Assembly (NCBI GenBank): GCA_973895155.1
Contig: OZ316895.1
Location: forward strand, 24,118,001 to 24,182,000
Length of the DNA: 64,000 nt
Direction of reading: 5' to 3'
Source: Marsupella aquatica
Taxonomy: Eukaryota; Marchantiophyta
The stretch's first letter is position 1; each line of letters opens with the position of its first letter. The position numbers and the translations under genes were made by a program. Below the pieces are notes generated by a model, which was not told the DNA's origin, searched no databases, and was given only the letters and a program-made list of their open reading frames with translations. Positions 46,729 through 57,451 of this stretch are shown one piece after another.

Positions 46729-49700
46729 TTACAAAACTAATGTATTCAGGTTATATACTTCAACAACATCTGCACTTGTCACTGCCAAGAGGTTTCCATT
46801 TGAAGAAAAAGAGAGTCCATGGGTTGCTGCAATTTAAGACAAAGAACAAATTTAGGGTTCAAAGATCCAGGGTATTCTAGTTTGCATACCATGAAAGCCC
46901 CCATAACCACTGGTTTAGGATACTTAGATGAACACAACCTAACGATAGTTTTGGAGACTCAGATGGACACAATCTAACCGTAGTGTAGCAAAAACTGGAG
47001 CAAAGTCCTGTGAAAAGTCTAGGGGTAGTGTTATGGGAATACAATTTGATGTTTGGATTGGGTCTATTGGGGTTTGATGAGTTTATCCGAGCACCTAATC
47101 AAACCTGTGTTCTATCTGGACTTTTCTTTCCCTTGGTACAGTCAAAATAATAAAATCTTATGGACATATGAGAGTTTGTAGATTAGAAGAAAAACCTAGT
47201 ATGCACAATCTAAAATTAAAGGTGTACTAAATATGATTGATAGAAAGAATGAGATGATATAAGTTGGAAAAGTATGACAATGAGAATTAAACTTTTTAAG
47301 AGTCCTAAGTAGCACATGATAATAAATCATAATATTTGTGGAAAAAAGACTCACCTTTCTCCATTTGGGGGAGCCCAGCTACAATCTACAAACAATTACA
47401 GTGAGTTACAAACTTCAAAGTTCCATCCCAGTTGCATTGGGTCATCATGAAACAAATAATGCAAGAGAATTTCATTGCACTAAATTGTGAGATGTAGTAA
47501 GTCTCTAACCTTTTTAGTAGTGGTAGAGAAAAGACACTTCTGATCTGATCCACTCCCTCCAACTGCTATGAGCTCTTTAGATATGCCTTTTCCATACTTA
47601 GCACAATAAACTCTACAACACTGCAAATAGACCAATCATATGAAAAAACAATAAGAATAGCAATGGCTGTCTGTTAGTTAACTATTGAGTCCAATAAACT
47701 ATCATTAGCCCAAAAAACTCATGTCAAGCTATCATGATAAACCCTAAATATATATACATCTTAGATAGAAACTTTGATTATCCTTTAATATTGTTTACTT
47801 ATATGCATTTGTTCTAAAATAGAAAAGAGTCTGTCTTATTTTCATATCATGAATGAAGAATAAAATAGGTCCCCTATATGCTTCATAAATTTTGAAACTC
47901 GTAGATCTATTTAGAAATATTGAAGCATCTTTAATTTAATTCTATTTAAAATCTGAGATAATAGACACAATGTTATACCTAAGACAAAATACCTCGTCTA
48001 GTCAAGCCTCAATCATGGAGCCAAAACTACAGCATATCTTATATCAAAACACATAATTCTAAGTATAGTCCCAACCTCATCTCCATTTTGTCGCAAAGAA
48101 ATGTCTCTTAATAATCTCCCGCTTCCAAAGTCCCACTCCTTCATGTACCAGATTCAAAACATGAGTTTAGCTGTAGATATCATGTTTAACCTTGTTTAAA
48201 AATTGTATCAAGGAAATAAATTTTTAGTACTCACTACAAAATTGGCAAGATTACTATAGAAGAAAACAAAAATGACAATACAAACATACAAAGGAAGCAA
48301 AAGTTGATACAAACCTGCAATTGTTGAGTGGCTCGCCAAGATCCGGTCAAAATCAAATCACCAATGTCATTTACATCTAAAGCATCACCACATATGAAAG
48401 GCCCAAGGATGCTCCGGACAGAATGGTGTGCTCTAGTGTCCCAAACCTGTTATCCCATTACCTATGTTAGTTCAATATTTATGGTTAGTTGAGGTGCATA
48501 TACCTGCTGACATCAAATATTTTGATAGATTTTTGTTTTATTACACATTTTAACATCTTAAAAACAAACCAGCACTGAATTAGCAATTAAGTACTTTCCT
48601 GGATAGTACTATCCCATCCCCCGCTTAAAGCAACATGTGTATCTTTTGGATGCCACTTCACGGCAAACACACGATTACTATGTCCAGCAGTATTGCATCC
48701 ATTTCTAGATAGAGCAGATGATCCATGTAACACAACTCAAACATGTCAATATTGACTTCAACATATTTAAAGTCTTCTGACTAAGTAGAACATTCTCTCT
48801 CTCATACATTTTAGTCACAAAAATTAGCTTTGAAATATTTTACCTATCTGAAAACACCCCATTATTTAGCCAGTTTTTTACCTAGTCACAACTGATCAGT
48901 ACTCTCTCTCACTCTCTCACTCCTCCTCCTCTGGCTCTCTACCACCCTCTTTTGCTCATTTTAGTGGCAAAAATTAGCTAGATTTGACCTCTCTGGAATG
49001 ACATCATTAGCCAGTTCGTACATAGTCATTTACCCCAGTAGCTAGAGTCTACTCTTTGAAAAATGTTAGCCATTTTTTATTACAATCTGTTAGCTTTTTG
49101 TCTTCCATCTGCCAGTCTCCTTAGCCACATACCCCATTAATTGAAAATTGGCGATAAGGAAACCTGATAGTAAAAAAGTCATCTTAGAGGGAAATCTGAC
49201 AATACAAAATTAATATAGTAAAATTAGATAAGGAATGTTCTTAGCATCTCCTCTTTCACACAAGGTGGCACTTGGTGGGTGTGACAAAACCTTGTTGTGG
49301 GTGGTTTGCAATTGAGGGTGCCACTACTATTCTCTCTCCGTCTCATCAGCGCCTCGTGCATTTATTTTTAAAATTGCAAACTTTTGCAAGATTTACCACT
49401 ACAGAAAGCCTATTCTGGTTTATCTTTACTTAGTCCTCCTATGTAGTTGCTAATTTACTGAATAGTAAATTGATTGAAAAGGATACCAAATTAGAGGTTT
49501 ATCTTTCAAGCCCCCCAAAGATCGGCAGAGTAAACTTATTTAGTGGTAAATGTAGTCACCGGAAAAGAAAGTAAACTCACCCTTCTTCCAGAGTTTGCAA
49601 GAGATTCCTTGTTACCGCATCATATATTCTGACCTGGAAAATGAATGTCCAATTTCCGCTAGTGAGATCTATAGATTAGCGTATAATTGATAAGCTATTA

Positions 49701-52700
49701 AACTACTGTACATTCTATTTTATGAGGCATGATAAATATGGGCCATTTTGGTCATAAAGAGGGCCTTTTTTTGGTTACAATGAGGGGCTCGTTAGCCCAT
49801 CACTTGGAAATTGTCATGGTAATAAGCATTCATACCACATACCTTACAATCTATGAGTCCGGAATATTAAGCATTTGTACCACATACTTTACAATCTATG
49901 CAATACAGGAGCATAGGTGCATTGTAAAAGCCTATACTTAATTTATTGTTATGTAAATGTACCATGATACTGAGTAGGCAATCCTTGTTTGTATTTGAAG
50001 ATTACCTTAAAATCTCGTCCTCCCGTAACAAATCTTGCACCACTTGGATGGAAGTCAATGGCATACACGGAATTGTTTGGCTCCTTGGAAATGCCCAAAT
50101 GCATGCCCGAGGTCATGTGCCAGTAATGAATTTGACCATTCAAGTCTAGCCAAAGAAGGTGCTTCAATAACCTATTTCATTCCTTTAATATACAATAACT
50201 TTGTAGAATTGGTCAGTTTATGACCCCAAAAGTCTATACTTTGTGTCTAGCTGCTTTTCCTTGATTTATCCCTTCTGTGATTATTCTCTTTGGAATTTTT
50301 TAGTGCTTAGTAGATTATAGCATGCTCATCGTGTAAAAGTTTCATTTATCTTATTGTGATGTGTAGGTGATCGAATTTATTTTTGGCTATTTATTAAGAT
50401 TGAATGGGATACAACACAAGAGTACATGTCCAGGACATGCAAAGATTATGATCAATAAAAGTACAAGTATATGGTCCAAAGGTTTCAAAGTTGTGTACGT
50501 AAGGTATTGCTCCTCACTTGCCTTTAGTAGTGATAGTCAACTTTGAGGATAATTCAAAGCACAAGGTACGTGTACACATTGTTTAGAATCATTTCTTTAA
50601 CTCACTCATGAGAAGAGATAGAATCTCTCTCAAGTGGTAGAAATTCCTTGGAATTTGCTAAACTAATTGGATGCACAATGTTAAAATCTAAAATTAGTGT
50701 GAAAAAAGCTCTAGGATAGCAAACATTAAGAACAGATACCAAATAAATTCATAAGTCTAAATTATACTAATGATACACCTTGATGAGGCACATTAAAATA
50801 TAAACACACAGAGAATAGTCTGAATATTAAGAAAAAATACTGAAGGGTGGACATACCATATTGCAATATCAGACATGTAAGGGTACAGATTTGGATTGGG
50901 GCACTACTAAACTTCTCCTCTACTTATACTGGATACTGGAAATAAAAAATCTCTAAGGCCTTTAGAGTGTGTTAACACCCTGTGACAAGAGCATTATTGG
51001 CAACAATAGCCCCTTACACTGGAGTTAAAGTCCTCATTTTGGGTGACAGTATGGCCATATTGCTCTGTCAGTGGTGCGTTACTACATATACTCACCTCTA
51101 CTAGACTATTTATTGGTTCCTTGTCCATTGCTGAAAAGAGTAAACATGAAAAAAATGCCCAGAGTTTGGACTCATACTGTACAAGGTCTCAGACTTATGA
51201 AATATCAGTTTTATTTGAATCTCCATCTTTCAAAAATAGAACATAACCCAACTCCACAAATTTTCCCCTATACTAGTAGGGCTCATTACATTGTTAGGAC
51301 ATCTAAACTTGTCATGAATGCCTTTGTGAGATTGAAGTCTTATTCCTCCTTTGCTTAACCATACCCTAAACAGTTTCATCAGCATACACTGTCTAAAAAT
51401 ACTCAAATCATATGGTAACAAAACATCTACTGTTGTTGGGCATCAAGGAGTACTGCATACCACAACTTAGGAGGACATTATATGAAGAATCTCCAGGTTG
51501 ACATGGGCGAGTACACAAAGCTGTGCAAGCCCACCGCTTCTTGAGGCCAGGTTGGCACAAGTCTAATGTGAATGCTAACCGTCCATCATCCACATCACGA
51601 ATCTGTGGTCAACAAAGGGCATTCTTCAGAATTACACAAATTGGAGATCTTAGACAACTAAATGATCTATTGTTTTGTAAGAGAATTTCGTTACATGAGC
51701 CTCCATGCACATTCTTTGCATCTTAATAGACATGACAAAAATCTTCATGCACGCTCATCATTTTTTTAGATACATAATGCCCCATACTTCTTTCCTTGGA
51801 CATAAATTGGGTGAGCCCTAAGGTTACTGTCTAGAGTCTTCACTCTAGAAGCACAGACCTCATAGCTAGCTTATGTTCCCAGTCTGTATATGAAAATATA
51901 CAGTCTGAATATGAAAATATTCTCTTACCAGAGATATTTTGTTTACTTACCAGCATGGATACCTCGTGCCTATGCACAGGAGGGCTTCCCATGCCCATGC
52001 CCAGGCTCTTTGTCCAATACAGTCTAAACATGAAAATTAATATTCTCTTACCAGAGATATTGCAGTCTATAGCTTCACAATCGAGTGTAGGTCATGAACA
52101 GTAAACTTTGATCAGTAACTATTGCAACTATTGCATAGATGAGCACAATAGAAAAACTTGGAGACCATAGAGTACCTGTACGAAACCTGCTCTGATGCCA
52201 ATGGCAAGCCACTTTCCATCAAGAGAAAACTGAGAGCATGAAGCTGGCATCGACTCACTTCTGCACATTGATTTGATCCATAAAAAATGTCGTTTTTACT
52301 TCATGGTACATTCCATCAAAATTCAGCAATGGAATCGAAATTGAAAAATTGACAAAAGATTTAACTGTGATCACAACTGGAGATATAACCTTTTCAAACA
52401 GTTTGCCCAATTGCTACAGGACTAGTAACTTAATCCAGCTATAATGGGGGAGAGCCAGCTATGACCATGTTCACTTTTTCATCCTAGTCAATTGCCTGTG
52501 ATTGTCTTCTATTTCTCAAAGCTCAATTTAAGTGCATTCAACTATTCTTTGAGGTTATGATTCAGAAAACGCTTCTTAGCTTCAAACTCATCTATCAATT
52601 CTCAAAATTGGCTTTCTTATCATGAATGATAGCAGTTTCAAATAAAAACAATGCAACTATGAACTTTTCTCAATGGTCAATTTAGTATTGAAAGGTTGGG

Positions 52701-52923
52701 TGGTCTCACAAGGCAATTCTGCACGAAGGCTGAAGCTGGATCACATTGGAATTTTGAGTATATCGGTTATTTGGAGTATTTTGAGATTTGGCTGTCCTTT
52801 CAGGCTGGAACTCCCACTCATAGTTGGAGTCTTCTTTCTCATCATCAGTAAATGGTCCCTCCTTAGAAAAAAAGTCCTCTTCATACTCTTCGATACGTGT
52901 TGAGTGAGAGAACCAATCCATAG
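46729..52923 (-). CDS. Uncharacterised conserved WD40-repeat protein (5' end unresolved)
   Basis: Eleven minus-strand exons join in frame: 52923-52710, 52260-52176, 51602-51461, 50145-50006, 49633-49581, 48704-48599, 48446-48315, 48138-48076, 47620-47510, 47385-47355, 46826-46729. They encode about 390 residues to a TAA. The first has an acidic stretch (IEEYEEDFFSKEGPFTDDEK). Later exons give WD40 blades such as ASCSQFSLDGKWLAIGIRAG, SVYAIDFHPSGARFVTGG, GHSNRVFAVKWHPKDTHVAL, SGGWDSTIQ joined to VWDTRAHH, DLILTGSWRATQQLQEWDFG, KELIAVGGSG and THGLSFSSNGNLLAVTSADV. A single beta-propeller is expected, probably a scaffold. I do not recognise a named function. The frame upstream of 52923 does not connect cleanly, so further 5' exons may exist. 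Introns hold repeats. The 31-base exon is very short. Confidence 0.85.
48447..48598 (-). other. Intron with apparent GA-AG ends in WD40 gene
   Basis: Exon 48704-48599 ends ATC CAG and the intron begins GAAAGTAC. The next exon begins GTTTGGGAC after AACAG. Only a phase-0 junction gives STIQ|VWDTR, the invariant WD ending of a blade, because an in-frame stop precedes the next exon. The GT sites nearby are in the wrong phase. The donor is CAG|GAAAGT where CAG|GTAAGT or similar is expected. Confidence 0.6.
50340..50960. repeat. Dispersed repeat family, copy B, in WD40 intron
   Basis: Similar in order and wording to 33650-34195, including CTCTAGGATAGCAAA and ACACCTTGATGAGGCACATT. It lies in the intron between exons 51602-51461 and 50145-50006. 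Confidence 0.6.
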
Positions 52924-54508
52924 CTAGCATATTAATGACTTAAGTCTTGGGATAAATTAGTCCTTGATGATCTGAAATTATGCCAACAATCTCATCACAT
53001 ATCATGAGCTCAAAAATAAACCACTGAAGAACTTGTAACCATACTTTCACTCTTTGATACTTGGAAACGTTTTGCATTGATAAAGAAGTTGTTGGACGTA
53101 GATGTACTTGGGAAGTGTCAGTTACCTTATGTTCATTTTTCATGATGTGAAGTGAATCCAATGTTTTCTGTCCAACTTTTTGAGCCTATATAGCTGCCTC
53201 AACAAGCATTCATGCACCATTGACATCATGAATTAATTCATAGCATCCTTCCAGATAATGTGTCTGATGTCTTGTCTTTCTAGTTTTATACATACTTATA
53301 AAGCTAGGAACAGAGAACAAAAGCTAAGGACCCCACTCAGGCTTGGGGTGAAAGTTCAATCCTCGGCTGGACAGCGTTGCTCCAGGTTTTGCTCTTCCAT
53401 GTAATATGGTTTCTGCTCCAAACTGGGCTGATTTAATGTATTATGCACCACAAGCATTTGTAGTACTTGTAGGTTAAATATGCATATAAAATTACAAACT
53501 GGACTTCTTCCAGCCCGGAAGCCAGTTGGGTGACTTGCTCAAAGGTGATTTCCCTTACAACAATCAATGCAAACGAGATTTATAACGTGTACAACAGGTG
53601 TGTGTCATGAGGGGCACAGAAACCTGAAAGCAATATAAGGGTGCTCCAACTTTAAGCAACCTTCCCGGGAACCTTCCCCAAATGGTATTGGAACACTTTT
53701 AGTACTATTGTATCTAGATACATCAACAAAACAATTTTATGTGAGCCAATACATGTAATTATAAAAATAGGGCCAACACTTTGAAGCCCATGAGCAGTGC
53801 AGAGAGGGCACAAGCAGAACACTACAGACAAATAAAACTATTTCATTTTCTTTTGGGGGATCCTCACAACTTCAGTACACAACTATTGAGCTTCTAAAAG
53901 ATTGTCTCCTCAAAATAGTGGTGGCTTTCATGTTACTCTCATAATGATTTTAGTTAGTGACACATAAGTCATTCAAAACCATAAACTTAGGCACTACAAA
54001 CACAAACATAGGGGGGCAAAAACAATTTTAAAGTCCAATAGTACAAAAGATGCACCTTGTATAAGGCAAATCTAAATAAGAATACATGTCAAAATTCTCA
54101 ATAAGACAAACTAACCTGAGTAGGCTCCCATTTGTTTTGGTGTTAGTTAATGGAGTCCCATTCTGGAACTTTATATATTGTTTAATTTTTGCATCATTCA
54201 GATTTTGCATTGCACTCTTTGCAAAAAGAGGGCTTTGGTTGAAAAGATGGCCTTTCTTAAAGAGTGTCTCTCTCCCTTGGTTCATGCCTAGATCCTGCCC
54301 AATTTCAATGCTTGTTTTCTTATTCCAGCAATAAAGCTAAAAGCCTTTACAACAAATGGGAGCAAAGGGACTAGTTTGTACTTCTATTTGGGCGATAGTG
54401 GAGGTTTATTATTTATTGAGTCTCTAGTACATTGACATTTTTGTAGAATTAAATGCTTTGTCCACTATTTTTAGTTTGATTACTAAATTTTCACCTTTTC
54501 AATGGCAG

Positions 54509-54670
54509 GTTAAACCACCACTGGCTATATATAAGAGGGAAGTGTCCAAGACTTCCCCATTGTACACATTCCACTCACTTTTATCCTCTTCCATGCAAGT
54601 TTGTTCCATGATTTCAGGAAAATGTTCTTTGTCATGATAGCTACAGGTAAGCCTTAGGATTTAAAGGGGG
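54509..54670 (+). repeat. LINE-derived fragment similar to 12890-13040
   Basis: TTAAACCACCACTGGCTATATATAAGAGGGAAGTGTCCAAGACTTCC-like sequence parallels TTAAACCACAACTTCTCCTA, then TATAAGGGGAAGTGTCCAAG, at 12890. TTTGTTCCATGATTTCAGGA and GCTACAGGTAAGCC also parallel the first copy. This is a second, shorter copy of the LINE family. Confidence 0.75.
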
Positions 54671-55139
54671 AATGTGTGGTTTAAGCAAGTAACTATGGTT
54701 AGCTTGGATAATCCAACAGTCAACACCTGCAACACTGGAAAAATATGACACTAAATCTCAGCTAATATATAAAAACCTATTAATATTTAAACCTTTGAAA
54801 ATAGATTGAACTTTACATGATGAGTAAAGCACAATCGATAAACACTATAATCCAGATGCTATTACATGCAGGATTATTCTTTACTTTTCAAGGTATGTTT
54901 GCAAATTGTCTTTTTAGTGCGATGCCTACCTGGCCATTTTAATATGTCTCATTTTGTCCTAATTATAAGATGGGCCTAAAGGTGCCATTGTGCAACTTGT
55001 GTGGTCAAAACCCCTCACTCTCCCTCTTTGAAATCCAGTTACCAGGCTGACTCATCAACTCCTAGCAACATCTAGCTGCCTGGCCATCTCATTTATGGTA
55101 GACAACACTGTTGTTCAACATCATGTGCTATCAACAGTA

Positions 55140-56155
55140 ATTTGCAACACACTGACATTATACCCCATTGCGAAAGAGCAAAAGGTGTCAAACCTGGGGA
55201 CAAGATCCCCAAGACAGAGATCCCAATGCCAAGTAGTAATTGGTAGCATTGCCAAAGAACAAAAATGTCAGACTTGGAGACAAGATCCCAAAGAGTGGAT
55301 ACCCAACAAAGTATTATATGACACTGTCCCAGAACAAAATGAGCCAAACCGGGAAACAGGAGACCCAACACAAAGGGGAGAAATGAACTGAAAACCAGAG
55401 GAAGCTAAGAGACCCCTACAAGAGTTTGCAAAATGCCAAAAATGCAGAGAATCCCTCCAAGAGTCCCCACATTTGGCAAACTAAATCCCTGATGAGCACT
55501 GAAGGGAAAGAAAGTCCCCTACAAGAGTCCCCGCAAGGCCCAGAAGCCAAAGATTCTCTCCAAGAGTTCCAAAATCCCCAAAAGTCAGCGAGTCTCCAAG
55601 AGTTCCCCACAATGGGCAAACTAAACCCTAGTGGGCACTAAAGGGAAGACAAGTCCACTATTAGAGTCCCCACAATGCCAACAAGCAGAAAGAGTTCTCT
55701 ACAAGAGCCCCACAAAGTCAAAAAGCAAGAGTGTCCCTATTATAAGAGTCCCGCACACCTGGCAAACGAAATCCCAGTGGGCAGTAACTATAACACAGTG
55801 CCAGAGTACAAAAGCCCCAAACCGGGATAGAGGACCAAAAAGGCCCAACAAAGGGAGGGGGAGGGGGACAAGACCCCCAAGAAGACCTGCGATGCCAAAC
55901 AAGCCAAAGAGGCTCCAAAACAACACACGCACAATAAAGGGAAGAGTGGTAGAGTAAGGTAAGCACGACAAGTTCCCAAAGTGTAAGGTATACTGTAGAC
56001 ACGATCCCAACGACAGCAAACCCAATGATAATAAAGGGAAGAAAAGTAGGAGACCCCAAAGACAGGAGACCCAATTTAAATAATAATGAAGGGAAGAAAA
56101 GTAGGAGACCCTAACCCTAAAGACAGGACCCAAAAGACAGGAGACCCAATAAGAA
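55140..56155. repeat. Degenerate tandem repeat (CAAGAGTCCCC / ACAGGAGACCCAA units)
   Basis: From 55400 to 55780, CTACAAGAGTCCCC-like units alternate with AAATGCC-AAAAGCA and TGGCAAACTAAA-CCC. From 55800 to 56155, AGACAGGAGACCCAA, AAGGGAAGAAAAGTAGGAGA and AATAATAA repeat. Related phrases occur in p24 intron 1. ORFs across it are repetitive and unsupported. Confidence 0.75.
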
Positions 56156-56470
56156 ATCTACAAAGGGATCTTGATATTTTTAGTCCTCAATGTCAATACA
56201 AAAAGTTTATTGGCAAAAAAAATACACAGTCGTTGGATTGGAGTAGCTATTTTCCCTGACCATTGATCAGAAAAATATACACCCCTAGCACATATATGTT
56301 TTTGGTTGCCCCATAAATGCCCTAACTCGGACTCCCTATGGGCGTAGCCTTCCTTGCTCACTGCAAGGCACCTACTGTACATAGGGCTCGCAAACAAATA
56401 ATAATGAAAGAAAGAAAAGTAGTGTAAGGTACACCAAAAGCGAGCCAAGAGCTTTCGCTGGTTTACGGTC

Positions 56471-57451
56471 AAATTGTGTTTGAAGTCGTTCGCCCGCTCC
56501 ATTCCACAGCGACCCAACGAATGAACAGACGGGAACGCAGAACGTACACCACACTACCACTGTACACGCCACGAGCATTTCCTCAAGACACACTGCTCCC
56601 AAGTGTGGCAGAGGCGAAGCAGGCGTGGATCGGTGGATGGATGGATTCAGGCTTGCCGAAGAAGCTATGGAGCGAACGAAGAGACGTCGGCGGAGATAGC
56701 GGCGGAGATCGCAGTCTCGTCACACCACTAAACGTCTAAACCTAACACATGAGCAGCGCAGCGCACAGTAGCAGTCCACCGTCGACCCGAGGGAGCTGGT
56801 GCTCTCTCCTGGACTCCCCGTTTTGTGCATGGGATTTGTAGTTTTGTACGCAGTCTGGTCTCTCTCGCTGCGCCTGTTGTTTCGCGTTGTGTGGGTTGAC
56901 TGTGGTTCGTTTGTTAGTTTTAGATTTTAGTTTTTGTTTGTTTTCGGGTTTGTTGTCTCTGTTTCGATGTCGGTCTCTTGGTGGAAAGATGTCGGCTGTT
57001 GGGGCAGTCGATGAGTCTATTCTTCATCGCGTTTGAGAGGATACGGTTCGTTCGGGTTGTTGATGCGGTGTTTCGTAGTGTGGTCTGGATATTATATATA
57101 CTTTTCTTGTCGGCATCTCTCTTTCACTTTGTGAAAAGAGTTCGCCTGACTGGAGAGTCTGATGACGCTTTTCTTCACCGTGTGGTGCGTATTACGGGGT
57201 TCGTTCGGTCCGTTCGTCTAGGCGGGAGTGAATGAATCTGTGTTTGTTGTCCTCGTGGGGGTATATTGGTCCTTCGACTGATAGTTACGAAATTGGCCCT
57301 TCGTTTGCCGTGTGTGGCAGCGGCAGTGTTGAAGTGGATTGCCGCCGTCCGAATCGGTCAGATATAACACGCGGGCTGGAGTCTGGTTGAGGAATTAGGG
57401 ATTTAGGTGTTAGGTAGGGTAGCAGCGCAGAGGGTACTTTAATTCAGCCTA
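56471..57451 (+). promoter_or_regulatory. Probable promoter and leader of SF1
   Basis: About 1 kb ahead of the SF1 ORF, T/G-rich from 56820 and with no recognised coding. A GT-rich leader or leader intron is possible, but no splice pair was chosen. Confidence 0.4.

Larger units (their letters stand above)
52924..56470. other. Repeat-rich interval upstream of WD40 gene
   Basis: This may contain further 5' exons and introns of the WD40 gene or be intergenic. An exon-like segment near 53165-53120 (KTLDSLHIMKNEHK before GTAACT) is open but out of phase with exon 52923-52710. A fragment resembling the dispersed repeat lies at 53930-54110 (GCACCTTGTATAAGGCA). No gene is otherwise supported. Confidence 0.45.

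Noticed and set aside
53120-53165. Possible additional 5' exon of the WD40 gene
   Set aside because: Its only open frame ends in phase 0, while the next exon needs a phase-1 donor, so it does not join.
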